A DNA stretch of 64,000 nucleotides from Rattus norvegicus (GCF_036323735.1 NC_086021.1:135141476-135205475), one strand, 5' to 3'. Shown: positions 12,340 through 24,506, counted from the stretch's first letter. A program made the numbers and translations. Notes: generated from the letters alone by a model not told the origin.

Positions 12340-12470
12340 ATCCAGGCATGACAGACAAACACATCTACAATCCCAGGATGGGGTGGGGAGGCAGGTAGAG
12401 GCAGGAAGATAACAAATTTGGAGTCAGTTTGGGCTACTTACTGAAGTGAGACCCTATTTAACACTTCTTC
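12340..12470 (+). repeat. B1-like SINE remnant
   Basis: CAGGCATGACAGACAAACAC, CTACAATCCCAGGATG and GAGTCAGTTTGGGCTACTTA follow B1 order but are strongly diverged. Confidence 0.5.
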
Positions 12471-12551
12471 CCTAAAATACCAACCAGTGCCTCAATAACC
12501 TGGCCAGGCCCCCTACATCATGTTCTTTGCTCCCCATCCAGTCACATGCAC

Positions 12552-12605
12552 CCCCACTGAACACATACATGACACTGAACACATGCATGACACTGAACAC
12601 ACACC
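12552..12605. repeat. Short tandem repeat, 18-bp unit, three copies
   Basis: ACTGAACACATGCATGAC-type units repeat three times with small changes. Confidence 0.75.
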
Positions 12606-15259
12606 ATCTCCCAGCTTCCATACACTCAACAGCAGACCCCACCCCTGCCACCTAGAGGCCCCTTCATGCCCAATCAGATCAGTGTCTCTCCTAGGATTCA
12701 GCCTCAGGCTTGGTGGGCACCAGGGGCTGGAGGCAGAGAGAAGGCCCCAGTTTTGTCTCCTTGTTGGAAAGAGTCCCTTATAGAGTCAACAAATCCTCAC
12801 TAAGCAGCTGTCTGGTCCCAAGCATAGTGCCAGGCGCGGGAACGATAGTGGGCAGCACATAGCTATGCTCCCATGCTGTTGGCACCGAGCAGAGACAAAT
12901 TGCAAACTAACAAAGGAACTCAGGAATCCACCTTATGTCAGTGTGGGGCTGTGAGGAAGCCCAGGTGTCGGGGAGGCCAAGAAGTACCTCACCAGTACCT
13001 CAAACACACCAGGGACACAGCAACTGGGACACCCTCTACCAGAGCCTCAAGCAAGGCTCAGGAAAGAGCCTCAGAGCGAGACTTGGGACTCCCTGTAGAA
13101 CTGGGTGTCAGCCATCCAGGGGAAGCTACCAATCCTACAATATTGCTTTAACTTCAGGGCTTTTCTGGTCTTGCCAGGCCGGACACCACTTACACCAATT
13201 CTAGCCCCTCAGCCCAGCCTCTGCTGGGTCCTGGTCCCTGGGCCCAAATAGAGTCTCCTTCATGATCTGAAACACTCCAGGCTCTTCAGTTCCTACCAGT
13301 CCCGAAGGACTCGTAATTCTGGCTTCTTACAGATGAAAACCACGGAGGCTCAGAGGAGACAAGAGATGTGGCTCACTGCACATGCGCATATGTGGCACAG
13401 CCAACCACCGGGTACACCAGCGTCTTTCACCCAGCAGCATGCAGAGCAGCTCACACCCGGTCAGATGGCTGGACTCAGGCTCCTCACAGCACATCTGATG
13501 CTCCCAGCTGCTGCTGACCATTAGGTGCTCCGGGCTCTCAGTTGGCACCGCTCCCCATCAACACAGAACATCTAGAACTTACAACTCCCCCGCTCTGACC
13601 CAAGCAAGGGGGGAGGGGAGAACTGTCTTCATGAGAGAAATGTGTTAAACCCTGAACCACTTCTGTTCTTACTAGTAACCATCCTCTTGCATGGTAGGGT
13701 GATGGCATGGTACCAAGTGAGAAGGGTACTGACCGTGGAAGCCTGACATGGCACTAAGGGGAAGGAGTTAAGTCATCAGGCCCGATTTACAGATGGTGCT
13801 GCAGAGACTTGGCACGGCGAAGGGGCTTTACAGTTTGCAAGGATGACAGGATCCCCTCTCAGGCCTCACTGGCTCAGGCTATTATGTTTCCCCGCCTGCA
13901 TCAAGGCAGGACTCCCAAAGGCACACGTGGGGTGGAAAAGTGGGATGTTCCGAGCTTGAAGGGGGCTGGATAGCAGGTCAAACAAACCCTACACTGTCTT
14001 AGGAAGACTGTCCACCTTGTAAAGACAGTTCTCCTGAGAACTCACTGGAGTGACCTTTGCAGTGTTATGGAAACAAGGGTGACTGGTGTTTCTGGGCACT
14101 GGCAGGGAAGGCCTGGGAGACAGGGATTTGCAATGGAACTGTTGGTCATGGCTTCCTGGGCATCACACTACATTTTCTCCAGGCTTCCAATAGGAGATGT
14201 GCAGAAGGTGACAGATACAGGATGTCTTCTGGAGGCATGCAAGTCCCTCTCTGCCCCTACTCCAACCCCAAGCACCCTCCCATCATTCCCACTAAGCCCA
14301 CTGCAGGGTCTAACTCCAGCCAGACAAGTTTAAGCAACTCTCCTGCCCACTAGAGCCCAAGAGCCCAAGAGCCCAAGGTAGTGGTGATTTAAGCAACGTT
14401 TTCTCTCTGGTCCTCATTTGCACATTTAGAAAAGAGGCATGAGGGAGCTCATGGCTTCTGTGGGTCGTGTGTGGTGATCGGTTTCCAGGAAAGGATCAAC
14501 TCTGCCCCCAGGAGCAGAGTTATACTTTGCACCCTGAACTGGCCTTTCTGCCCCTCACCAGCCCTTTGCAGGGCGGTGGGACCCATTCCTACGTCCAAGA
14601 GGATGCTAGGCAGCCCAGAGACAGGAGCAACCTCCCTCCCCCAGCCTCTGAGTTCCATTCCCAAGAACGGGGACCTGGCAAGGTCGTTAGAGTGCTGAAC
14701 CAGCAGGACACTCATCCTGCGTAAAGCACGGCACCTAGGTGACCTGAAGCCAGACCCTCTTTTTCAGTTTTGAGGAGCAGGACTATGCCTGAACCTTTGG
14801 ACAGCTGGAGAAGTTATATGTCTGGTGTCCCCTTCTCTTAGTTCAACTATTTGTCCAGAGACAGCCCCTCCTCCTAACCTGCCCAGAAGTGGTCGAGTCC
14901 TGCAGTTGGTATTCTTGTCCAAGGGTAGTTGTCAGGGTTCTCAAAGAGATGGTCGGGTCTGATTTAAGAGTAGTCTGTTTTCTCTGTTAATATTTTATTA
15001 AGAAAGAAATGTGGCTGCGGATTTGGTTACCGATCTTAGGTCCAGGAGTTCTGCATAGAAACAAGGAACTGGACACCAGATGGAGGGCGAAAGGGACAGT
15101 CTCACCACTGACAAAGATCTCAAACCATTTGCCAATTACTGGTACCTTGGGTCGTGGGTCTTTCCTGGCACCTTCACCCTGTGTCACCTGCCTCTCCCGG
15201 ACGGCCCAAGCCAGAGGCAGCTTGGACTCGCAAGTCTAGGTCAGCTAGGAAGGCACGCT

Positions 15260-16160
15260 CAAGATGTCACCCTGCGCATCCCTCCCATCTACGCCAACGC
15301 TGCAGTCTGGTTTGGTCGGTTCGGCCCGAGTTCCTCGGCCCGAGCTCCCTCTGCCCTCTAAGTCCAAACCCTCCCCAGCCAGGAGGGGGCGGCGTCTGAG
15401 CCACGGCAGCTATCCTTCTACCGACCCCTGGCCTCCCCGGGAAGAACCACAGAGGGGCGGGTGGCCACATGTTACCTTCCATGGACATGGGTTCCAAGAT
15501 GCCGAACTGCTTGAGGACGGCAATGAACAGCAGCACCACCACGGCCATGGCGCACAGCTCCATACCCTGGATGCCCATGGCGAGCGCGGATGGGACCGGG
15601 GCGCACCCCTCCGCCGTGCGCTGCTTGGAGGCGCCGGGGCCGGAGCCCGAGCCTCCTGCCCGGCCTCAGGGGCGGCGGCTCACATGCCCCGGGCAGGCGG
15701 GGCTACGGGTGTTGGTGGGGCTGGGACCCCGAGGAGGAAAAGGCAGCAGTGAGCAGAACCGGTCGTGATGCTGGAGCCCGGACTCAACTTTCCAAATTAG
15801 CCACCAAACTTCGAGGCGCGGCGGCGGCTGCAGCGTGGGGCGCAGCTCCTGGGACCAGTGTGAGCCAGCAGCGCCCCCATTCCCTGCACGGGGCACCCAC
15901 GACTTTGCCGCCCCCTGTCCTGCCCCGAGGGCTCGGGGCCACACAGGCGGGGGGTCCTGGGCGCTCCCGGCCGCCCCAGGCTCCATCACGGCTCCCTGCG
16001 CGCTCATTGGCCTAGGTGCAGCGACCACTCTGGGACTCGTCCCTTGCGGCCCCTCCTAGCCAGCCCAGGAAGAGGCGGGAGGGTTGAGGCCCCGCCCTAT
16101 ACAGTCCAGCTCCAGACTGAACCTGGCGCGTCGCCACCGTTCCCCCCGCCAGCCTCGGGG
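15260..16160. promoter_or_regulatory. CpG island / promoter of the Kcnip3 MGIQ isoform
   Basis: This is the most CpG-dense stretch in the window, with repeated GCGC, CGGCGGC and CGCGC strings, in contrast to the CpG-poor flanks. It overlaps the MGIQ exon and extends about 580 bases upstream of it in the minus-strand sense. On the minus strand there is a CCAAT box at 16006-16010 (ATTGG on plus), and GC-box-like strings occur at 16088-16095 and near 15690-15700. No clear TATA box is seen. Long ORFs across it (both strands) are the usual open frames of GC-rich DNA. Exact start sites are inferred to lie between about 15600 and 15980. Confidence 0.75.
15476..15578 (-). CDS. Kcnip3: Kcnip3 alternative first exon, membrane-type isoform (KChIP3x / isoform b)
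   Basis: The minus strand encodes 34 codons plus one base, from ATGGGCATC (M-G-I-Q-G-M-E-L) to a donor CCATGGAAG/GTAACATG. A hydrophobic run (A-M-A-V-V-V-L-L-F-I-A-V-L) is followed by KQFGILEP and MSME. This is the known second N-terminus of KChIP3, related to the K-channel inactivation suppressor segment of KChIP4a, whose hydrophobic helix causes membrane or ER association and changes Kv4 gating. The phase-1 G joins AC of the shared exon to give M-E-D-S-S-D. It sits in the lower part of a CpG island that supplies its promoter. A minus-strand ORF that continues past the donor is intronic read-through. Confidence 0.95.
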
Positions 16161-17084
16161 AGGCCGCGCGGTCTGCGGTTTCTCCACCCGCTGGAGGGAG
16201 CCGGGTGCTCAGGAGGAGGGGCGCAGTGGTCACACTCCCTGCAAGAGAGTCAGTGGGAGGGGTGTGGAGGATCCGGGAAGCCCTGAGTCTCCGGGATGTT
16301 TCCTGCAACTCAGCCCACAGCTTGAGATTCAACTTGATCCCGATCCACCCCTCTCTGAAGATGGAGAAGTCGGTATCCAGAGTTCGCCAGTTCTGGAAAC
16401 CTGCTTGCGCTCCTGAGGCTTTGGGAGGATGCTTTGGCTTTGGCACTGGAGCCTACTGAACTGAGTTCAGGTTCTGACTGCTGTATGACTTTGGTCGAGT
16501 CTCGCTCGGACTTGCAGGTTTTTCCATAGAGGACCGATTTGCCTTTCCGGATGTCGGAAAGATCTAAGCTGCTGCTGAGAGCTGTGCTAATTAGTTTGTG
16601 GGAGTATTTCTTCCCTTTAGGGCACTGGATAGGGCTAAGGAAGCCGCGGAAATGAAGGAGGGGAAGGAGGGGAGTGGCAGGGCGGAGCGGTAGATGCTCC
16701 AGGCTGAGAAGCGCCTTCGGATGCCTGGGCGCAGTGCTGACTCTCTGCTGCCCCCGAGCGGGCGCATCGCGCCTCAGGAGTCTCTGCCAACCCAGAGAGA
16801 CCAGGTGGGAAGTGCTACTGCCGCCAATCCCAACATCTTCTAAGTGTTTTAGCAGGAGAAGTTGAGAGCAGCTTCACGCCTAAGGGCGCTGTTCCCTTCC
16901 CAACTGGAACAACTTCAGCTTGCCTTTCGGAGCTTAAGAACTACTCGTCCATTCAAATATCATCAACACAATGTTTAGTCCTAGGCGCAGTTCTAGCCTC
17001 AGGTGGGGATGAAAACCCTAGCAGAGCCCCTGCGCCCACTCCACTTGCGCCGGAGCTCACATATCTGGGCCATGCTGTTGGATA

Positions 17085-17215
17085 CATTTAAAGAGTTCCT
17101 ACGGTGGGCATTCCTCATCTTCCGTTTTACAGACAAAGAAACTGAGGCCCTGGAGCGAATTACTCAAGGGGTCACAGGTGCAACGCCAGCCGGTTAGATT
17201 CTGGAACGGTGCTTC
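17085..17215 (+). repeat. MIR-like SINE
   Basis: TTACAGACAAAGAAACTGAG GCCC and CTCAAGGGGTCACAGGTGCA are the conserved MIR core words; a second MIR-like piece in the other orientation is at about 17540-17620 (AGCCTCAGTTTCCTCATC). Confidence 0.55.
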
Positions 17216-19126
17216 ACTGATGGAAGCCACACAGTTGCCAGCCTCACTTTAACCTGCTTAATCAAAAGCCGGAGTTTGGGCAAGAATTTGAAGGAGCTGT
17301 AAGCGAACGGCTTTTAGGTCAGGTTAATCGGGCTGTAGTCTCCATTGATCAAGGCCAAAAAACTAGGCAGAGAGGCCGAAATCGCCAGACAGCTCTGCTG
17401 GAGAACTCGACTCGTTAAAATGGCCAGATGGTCAAAGGTCTCCTGCGCCCTATAAATTACACACTTATGAACCAAAAAGTACTCAGCCCGTGTCTCTGTT
17501 AGTTTCCATATGGAGTTACAGTCCTGATAGACATCCCTAGAGTTATAACCTCTGTAAGCCTCAGTTTCCTCATCGACAACATGGGAACAGTAGACTGCCG
17601 CTCTAGGGGCTCATAAAAGATCCAGTGAGACCACCGGTGGCACCTGAGTGGGTTCCGATCCCCCCACCCAATGATTTACACTCAGCCCAGCCCTGCAGGA
17701 AGACAGACAGCTGTACTAGGTGAGGCAGAGAATCCAGCGTGCACCCAGGGAAGCCGTCCTTCGGAGCCTCCTGATACTGGCACCTACCCATGCCTCCCTG
17801 CCTCAGTTTCCCTTGTGCTCCTGAGCATCTTCGAAGCCAGTTTAAGCGTCAGTGGCTGCTCATAAGCACTGAGCTATAAGCAAGTCATCGATCCCCTGGC
17901 TGTGCGGCGTAAAATATTAACGATGCCTAAGTGGATCCGAGGCCCGAGAGCCAGTAGCCTCGCGGTATGAACAGCCTGGGCTGAAGGCCTAATGGATGGA
18001 AGTGGACTCCCCAGATCGCTTCTAGTTGGGTCCTGTCAGCCTCGGGTCTAACGGAGGTCCACTGACGCTAGGTGACTGTTCTCTCACGTTCTTCTTCCCC
18101 CAGACTAAGCGCTCAGGGGCTTCTCATAGCCAGGAAAAAGTCAGGCCACGCCCTCTGTCAGCCACGCCCCCGGGAGGGGCTGTCTGCTTTGGCTAGCATT
18201 CATCTTTCTCCAGTTCCCACGCATGCAGCCACATCCCGGGAAGTGGCAGCACTTGCATAGCCTTTGGGGAAAGGATGAGAGGGCTAAAAAGTACGGGAAA
18301 GGTATGGAGTCGGGATCTCTGTAGGGGGAGATGAGGGAGCCACGTAGAGGAGCAGCCCCACTCTTCCTAAGTAAGTCGAGGGGCGGAGCCCATTTGAAGG
18401 CTTCAGGATGTGTAGGGTACTGGGGTGTCTGAAAGCCTGGTCTGGTTTAGGGAGTTATCAGATAAAGCTGGTTGGAGTCCACAAAGGTTGCACTTGAGGT
18501 CATAGTGTCCTTTTGGCCTGGGATATTGAAGCTTCTTGATGCTGTCCCCAAGAAGCCTACCAAGATGATACCAGCTCTGCTTGGTGGCCTTCCCTGAACT
18601 CCCTGTGCTTCGCTTCTGGCCTGTTTCCACCTCCTGTGTCCCTTTGTCTCTTATATCTCACACATCTTTGCTGTTAGTTTTTCGAGGCTGGTGACTTGGT
18701 AGTTTGACTGACATGACACGCTATTTCCTGCTCCAGACACCAAGTTAGCCCAGACTCCAAAGATTCTTACTCTTTCCAGTCTAGACCAGTTCCATCTGAG
18801 GACCCATTCCCTGGGACCAGTTAGCTGTACTGGTCCCAGCTCTCCAGAGAATAGGGCTTCCTTAGTTCTAGATCATTCTACTGGGAAGAACAGGCATTGT
18901 TCAATGAATTGTTCTTATGTTTCATAGATGCTAAGCTGCCCAGGAGTGGAATCCCACAAGCAAAAAGGTTCCTCACACATGGTGTCCTGGGTGTATCACA
19001 CCCAAAGCTCCATTCCCTGCAGCCTGTGCCACCCCCAGTCTCCCTCCCTATCCCACCCTCTTCCCATCAACCTCTGGGCTCTGGCACCATGCCTTCATTC
19101 CTCCCTGCTCTCTGCCAGCAGCTCAG

Positions 19127-19128
<2 letters not shown>

Positions 19129-19188
<60 letters not shown>

Positions 19189-19196
19189 ACACACAC
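19129..19196. repeat. (CA)n microsatellite
   Basis: About 33 CA units with one TA interruption. Confidence 0.95.
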
Positions 19197-20304
19197 CACC
19201 TCCTGGACTCCCAACCTCGATCCCCAAGCCCTCCCACCTCCACTGCTCTACTCAGCCACCGAAGCCTCTATCTCAAGATGGACATGGGATTCTGTCCTTT
19301 TTACATTTAACTCTCTGACCATGGCTGTGCCTCAACCCAGGCCACGTTTGTCTGCTCACCATCCCCATCCAGACTCCGTAACTGCACCAGGACCACTTTG
19401 CCCTTTGCCAGGCTCTTGGCTCCTGAAGCCATGCACACAGGATGGTGGTTTGGGATATTTGAGTGGAACAGCCTGTGGCCCCGACTCCTCTGTTCTCTGC
19501 TCTGCCTTCTACCACTACAGTGGGCAGCTCGGGTTGGATGTTAGATGGGACCAGGACCATAAGAGCCCTACAGGAGACTTAGAGAGTCGGTGGGCACCCC
19601 GAGGTGGCAACAAGGAGCCTGAGAATGTTGTCCCCTGGGGAGAGTAGAGGAAAGAGGCAAGCAACTGTGTGCTTGCATTCAGCTGTGCCTGGTAGCGCCG
19701 TCAAACCTCTACCGTTCAGTCAGATGAGCCAGCAGTCCCACTAGTTATTGCGCAAGCCAACAATTTGGGTAGGGTTGCTGTTACTTGTGGCCAAAAGAAT
19801 CCTAATTAATACACTACTTACTAGTTATGAAGGCCAGACTCGCAAAAAAGGGGGCCAGCGAGAATACAGAGCTGGAGGTCTAGGGCTCGGAGATGAGTGC
19901 TGAAGCTCACCTGCCTCCGCCCCTCTTTCTTATTCAGTCAGGGACTTCAGTGCTTAGGATACTGCTGACCACACTCGGGGTGGGTCTCCCCTCAGTTAAA
20001 TCTCTGGAAACACAGGCACACTCACAGGTGTGTCTCCCAGGTGGTCCCCAGGCCAGCCCTGTCGACAATGAGGGAGAACCAGCACAGCGCAGTAGGTGAG
20101 CCTCCCTCCTGTTCTCTTAGATTTGTCACTGGCTGGAACACACACGCGGGGAAGAGCCTCAGACATGCAGCTCAGTCAGGATGAGGCCCAGGGAAGAGGA
20201 AGGCAGAGTCACAAGGAAGAAAGGATCTTGATGGACAGTTGCCCAGGGCAGGGCCCCAACACACCAGAGATGCTCATCTGAGTCCTCAGATCGAAAAGTC
20301 AATA

Positions 20305-20305
<1 letters not shown>

Positions 20306-20344
<39 letters not shown>
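20306..20344. repeat. (GT)n microsatellite
   Basis: About 19 perfect GT units. Confidence 0.95.
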
Positions 20345-20346
<2 letters not shown>

Positions 20347-20997
20347 ATGCCATAGCATAGATGTGGAAGACAGATGACAATTGACAGGAGTTGGTTCTCT
20401 CTTTCCAGCATGTGAGTCCCAAGGACTGAATTCAGATCATTAGAGTCTTGGTGCAAGCACCTTTACTGACTGAGAGGTGTTGTCAGCCCTAAACCTCTAT
20501 TTTTCACCATTCCTTGGTACCTCAGTCCTCTTGAACATGGGTAAGGAGAACCTAAGCAACAGAGGGACTGGCAGCAGACTTAGCTCGGGACTGAAAGACT
20601 CCCTCAGGCCTACACAGACTCCACAGAGCAGCTCTCTAAGAGCACTGGGACAGCAGTGGGCACAGGGTAGTGATCCTTGTGAGAAGGGAGCACGTGAATG
20701 TCACTGCATTTCATTTATCTCATCATCTCACTCAGTACACTGCCCTAAATGATGGTGCTCAAAACTGCCTCATACTGGTGTTCACAGAGATGAAGGAAAC
20801 AGATCAGAGTGCAGGGACAGTTTGCGAGGTTGGGATCCAGGGAAGGAGGGAGCCACAGAGTCATGGGATGGATGGTAAATGTCTCCTGAAAGGCTCATCT
20901 GCTAAAGTATGATTGCTTGTCTACGGCGCCGGGAGGCAATGGATCATTCAGGAGGTGAGGCGTCATTGGACAAAGTTATGTCATTCCCGCCTGTCTT

Positions 20998-21245
20998 TGT
21001 TAGGGTTTCCATTGCTGTGACGAGACACCATGACCACAGCAACTCTTATAAGGAAACGCTTAACTGGGCCTGGCTTATAGCTCAGAGGTTTGGCTCGTTA
21101 TTGTTATCGCAGGGAGCATGATGGCACGCAGGCAGACATGGTGCTAGAGAGGTAGCTGAGAGTTCTACAGCTGGATCAGCAGGCAGCTGGCACTGGGCCC
21201 GGCCTGAGCATTTGAAACCTCAAAGCCCAATAGGCCTGGAATCTG
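20998..21245 (+). repeat. Rodent DNA-transposon-like interspersed repeat (URR1-like)
   Basis: TTTGTTAGGGTTTCCATTGC, GACGAGACACCATGACCA and GCAGGCAGACATGGTGCTAG match the abundant rodent repeat seen also at 7815. It is nearly full length. Confidence 0.6.
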
Positions 21246-21289
21246 ACATCTCTAAAAACAAAAGCCAACATTTTCTTTCTTTTTTCTTT

Positions 21290-21290
21290 T

Positions 21291-21332
<42 letters not shown>
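21290..21332. repeat. (TTTA)n microsatellite, tail of antisense B1
   Basis: About ten ATTT units followed by a decayed antisense B1 (21335-21440: GAGACAAGATATCATGAAG, CCTTGAACTCCTGATCTTCC). Confidence 0.85.
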
Positions 21333-21334
<2 letters not shown>

Positions 21335-21529
21335 AATTGAGACAAGATATCATGAAGTTCCGGTTGGCCTTGAACTCCTGATCTTCCTGCCTCTAGCTCC
21401 CAAAACACTGGGATGATAAGCATGGGCCATCGAGCCTCGTTTTATGCAGTGGCTGTGATTGAATCAAGGGCTTTATACATATTACACATGCACTTTTTCA
21501 ACTGAGTTACACTCCCAGTCCAAAATTCA

Positions 21530-21567
21530 GTGTGTGTGTGTGTGTGTGTGTGTGTATGCATGCGTGT
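21530..21567. repeat. (TG)n microsatellite
   Basis: About 13 TG units followed by ATGCATGCG. Confidence 0.9.
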
Positions 21568-22111
21568 GCATGCCTGTTAAACAGGGCATCTCACTAAACT
21601 TGGAGTTGACTGTTTCAGCTAGACTGGCTGTCCAGAAAGCCTCTGGGGTCCACCTGTGTGTCTTCATAGTGATGGGGTAGTTGTCAGCGTTCGGGTGGAT
21701 GCTGAGGATCCAAACAGCTCATCATGCTCCCACACGCAGCACTACACCCAGCAAACGATCTCTCCAGAACCCCTCCCCACACCCAAGAAAACCTCCTCAA
21801 TCTCTACAGGGGGCCTCAATTCCAGGCCTCTTAACAAATCATGATAGCCAGCACGCAACAGAAGATCTCTACTGTAAAAATGAGAAAGTAGCTGATTGTG
21901 ATGTCGACTCAGAACCCAGAGATGACCAGGATGTTGGAGCTCAGCAGAAAAGGCTTCAAAATAGCAGATTAGCATGTCTTTAATCAGATCAAATTGGAGC
22001 TCTGAAGCACACACTCTGGTCTGTCTCTGTCTCTGCTATGGTGTGAGTGTTCCCTGGAGGTTCACTTGGCAGAGGCTGGCTCCCCAGCTCATGGCACTAT
22101 GAGGTGGCAGA

Positions 22112-22195
22112 GAACTGGGGATATAGTTCAATGGTAGAGCACTTGCCTGGCATGTGTGAGAGACTCTGGTTGCTCAACCCTAGTACCTTCTAACA
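22112..22195 (+). repeat. ID-like SINE, diverged
   Basis: CTGGGGATATAGTTCAATGG TAGAGCACTTGCCTGGCATG resembles the ID body, without a clear tail or target duplication. Confidence 0.6.
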
Positions 22196-22204
22196 TCCCT
22201 ACCC

Positions 22205-22485
22205 CCATAAGCCAAGTGGTAGAATCTTTAGAAAGTAGGGCCTAGTAGAAGGGAATTAGGTCACTGGAGGAATGTCCACATTTGGATCCTGACACACACT
22301 CTTCCTTTGGGTCCTTGGCTCTCCTGAGGCCTCCTCTACCATAGGCTCTGCCCGTGACATACAGTGTCATGGCAAACCCAAAATGACAGAGCCTAGAGAC
22401 CATGAGCTCCAAAACTGTGAGCCAAATAAGCCTTTTCCCTCAGTGAGTCAGCACAGTGTTCTGTTACATGGAAAGCTGGCTAGCA
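22205..22485 (+). repeat. Old LTR-like (MaLR-type) remnant
   Basis: GGGAATTAGGTCACTGGAGG, CCTGAGGCCTCCTCTACCAT and CTGTGAGCCAAATAAGCC occur in the order seen in MaLR-type LTRs. Family call is uncertain. Confidence 0.4.
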
Positions 22486-22499
22486 TTTTGTCACTATCT

Positions 22500-23080
22500 C
22501 TGAGCATATTGTTCAAAATGCTGAGAATCAAAACCTGAAAAGAACCCAGAAAACATCACCCGGAGCAGGAGATGACATAGCTGGACATGTGTTTAGATCA
22601 GTACTCAACCAAGAATTAAAAAAAAAAAAAAGGCCAGGAAATAAGAGAGCATAAACCCAAGACATGGCAGTGAAAGGGGAAAGGAGGAGCACAAAAGGCG
22701 TGAGACAAAAGGATGTCCATTGTTAGCCCAGCCATCTGAGGGATTACATTAAATGTAAGTGGACTAAAATGAATGGAAGGAAAGTAGAAATGAATATGAG
22801 ATTTAAAAAGAATAAGTAAAACCTAATAAATGTGTAGTCGGAGTCCCAGGATGAAACGGGCAAAAACAAAACAAAAATTAGAAAAAATACTAACAGAATT
22901 TGAAGAAATTTTCAGAAATGGTTGAAAGATATCAAACAGATTCAATGAGCTGAACAAACCTCAATCAGGAGAAAGAAGAAAAAAAAAACCACAATTAGGC
23001 ACGGCAAAATGAGAAGAAACCAGACTGCAATAGACTAACAGTTCTGAAAATGCTCAAGGGAGTAAAAATAAAAGGCCAGC
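22500..23080 (+). repeat. Possible old L1 fragment
   Basis: An A-rich plus strand with GATTACATTAAATGTAAGTG GACTAAAATG resembles the L1 ORF2 5' region. No open frame remains. Confidence 0.35.
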
Positions 23081-23104
23081 TTAGAGTGTCTTCCAGATGA
23101 GGAG

Positions 23105-23225
23105 GGTGCCAAGCTCGGTGGTGCAGGCCTGCAGTCCTATTACTCAGACGAGGAAGAAGGATCAGGAGTTTAAGGTCAGCTTCAGCTATGAGAAACACTT
23201 GGTCCAAACAGAAGAGAAACAGGAG
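23105..23225 (+). repeat. B1-like SINE remnant
   Basis: GCCAAGCTCGGTGGTGCAGG, CCTATTACTCAGACGAGG and TTCAGCTATGAGAAACAC follow B1 order. Confidence 0.6.
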
Positions 23226-23290
23226 GAGGAGGAACATTGGATCTGTCTTTGTTCCAGCGTGTGCCCAAGGCTTTCTTTTTTCTGGTTGCC

Positions 23291-23333
23291 TGTGTGTGTG
23301 TGTGTGCGCGCGCGCGCGCGCGCGCGCGCGTGT
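23291..23333. repeat. (TG)n(CG)n alternating purine-pyrimidine tract
   Basis: Eight TG units run into about twelve CG units and back to TGTA, all in strict alternation over 43 bp. Confidence 0.95.
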
Positions 23334-23414
23334 ATGGGGGGGTGCGGTCAAGACAGGGTTCCTTTCTGTAACCTTGGCAGGGATTAAAGGCCATGTGCCA
23401 CCAACATCCAGCTT

Positions 23415-23565
23415 TTTTTTCAAGACAGGGTTTTCCGTGTAGCCCCACCCCTCCCCTGCTGTCCTGGAACTTGCTCTGTAGACCAGGCTGGCCTCTTATC
23501 TCAGACAGCCACCTGCCTCTGCCTCCCCAGTGCTGGGATTAAAGGTGTGCACCACTGCCCTGTCC
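23415..23565 (-). repeat. B1 SINE (antisense)
   Basis: CAAGACAGGGTTTTCCGTGT AGCC, GTAGACCAGGCTGGCCTC, CTGCCTCCCCAGTGCTGGGA and TTAAAGGTGTGCACCACTGC are a near-complete reverse B1. Confidence 0.92.
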
Positions 23566-23946
23566 AAGGATTTCTATTCCCAGGATAGACAGGGTCAACA
23601 GTCTCTAATCTCTGTGAAGCAGCTGGAAGTCACATCTTCATCCTTCAGCGTTTCCTCAAGATTAGGAAGAAAGAAATCGTGAAGTGGGGATGAGACAGGA
23701 ATAGGACCGCTCATGGGGACAAGAGACATAGGCTTGGCATCTTCCTTTGTCAACAATGTACACACCTTGTCATATGAAGAAACTGCCAGGTAGCAAGATA
23801 ATGTTACATGTTCCCAGGGACAAGCTGGCCATTGGTCTGTATATTGAAACCCTCTTAGTTTGTGAGGAAACTTTTCTAAAGCCATCTTCATTTTCAGAAT
23901 TGTATTTTATTTTTATTTTGCCTCAGGAAGTAAGAGATGAGTATTT

Positions 23947-24037
23947 TTTTTTTTTTGGTTCTTTTTTTCGGAGCTGGGGACCGAACCCAGGGCCTTGCTA
24001 GGTAAGCGCTCTACCACTGAGCTAAATCCCCAGCCCC
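23947..24037 (-). mobile_element. ID SINE (antisense) with target-site duplication
   Basis: A T-rich tail, then CGGAGCTGGGGACCGAACCC and GAGCTAAATCCCCAGCCCC. The flanks share GAGATGAGTATTT (23934-23946 and 24038-24050). Confidence 0.95.
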
Positions 24038-24365
24038 GAGATGAGTATTTCTTAAGTGATTATCAGTCTTAAGTTTCTCTTGGAAGGCCTGAGAGGACTG
24101 AGTGTCTTGGCTATGTAGGCATATCCCCAAATATCATTGTGGTTCTAGTACCATTGTTGCCATTTAAAGGAGAGTCTTCTCATAGTCCTGTGTCCTAGTT
24201 AACATTATCTAGTAAGCATTAACTTGACACAACCTAGTATCCCCTGAGAAGGTAATCCAGTTGGGGGATTTCATTGATGGTTAATTGATGTAGGAGAACC
24301 TAGCCCTCTGTGGGTGGTGGCATTCCCTAGGCAGATGGTCTTGAGCTGTATAAGAAAGATACATC

Positions 24366-24485
24366 TAGGTGGGTGGTGATGCCCCACTTTTAATCCCAGA
24401 ACTCAGGAGGCAGAGGCAGGCAGATCCCTGTGAGTTCAAGCTCAGCCTGATCTACAGAGTGAGTTCCAGGATAGCCAGGAAAAAT
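24366..24485 (+). repeat. B1 SINE
   Basis: GGTGGGTGGTGATGCCCCAC, TTTTAATCCCAGAACTCAGG and GATCTACAGAGTGAGTTCCA are a clear B1 body. Confidence 0.92.
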
Positions 24486-24506
24486 CAAAAACAAGAAAAA
24501 AAGCAA

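Larger units (their letters stand above)
1..15475 (-). other. Kcnip3: Kcnip3 intron downstream of the MGIQ exon
   Basis: The region is dense with SINEs (ID, B1, B2), purine tracts and old L1 pieces up to 12 kb and is more unique from 12.5 to 15.4 kb. I looked for minus-strand matches to the shared KChIP exons (KFTKKELQ, YRGFKNECP, FFPQG) and saw none. Bases 1-500 are AT-rich and show no recognisable feature apart from possible old L1 sequence. Confidence 0.6.

Noticed and set aside
1..15475. Shared EF-hand exons of Kcnip3
   Set aside because: I looked for reverse-complement words of KFTKKELQ, YRGFKNECP and FFPQG and found none; they are presumably beyond position 1.
15264..16028. Plus- and minus-strand ORFs of 100-162 codons in the CpG island
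   Set aside because: GC-rich DNA has few stop codons. Only the 103-nt MGIQ piece is recognisable and it ends at a splice donor.
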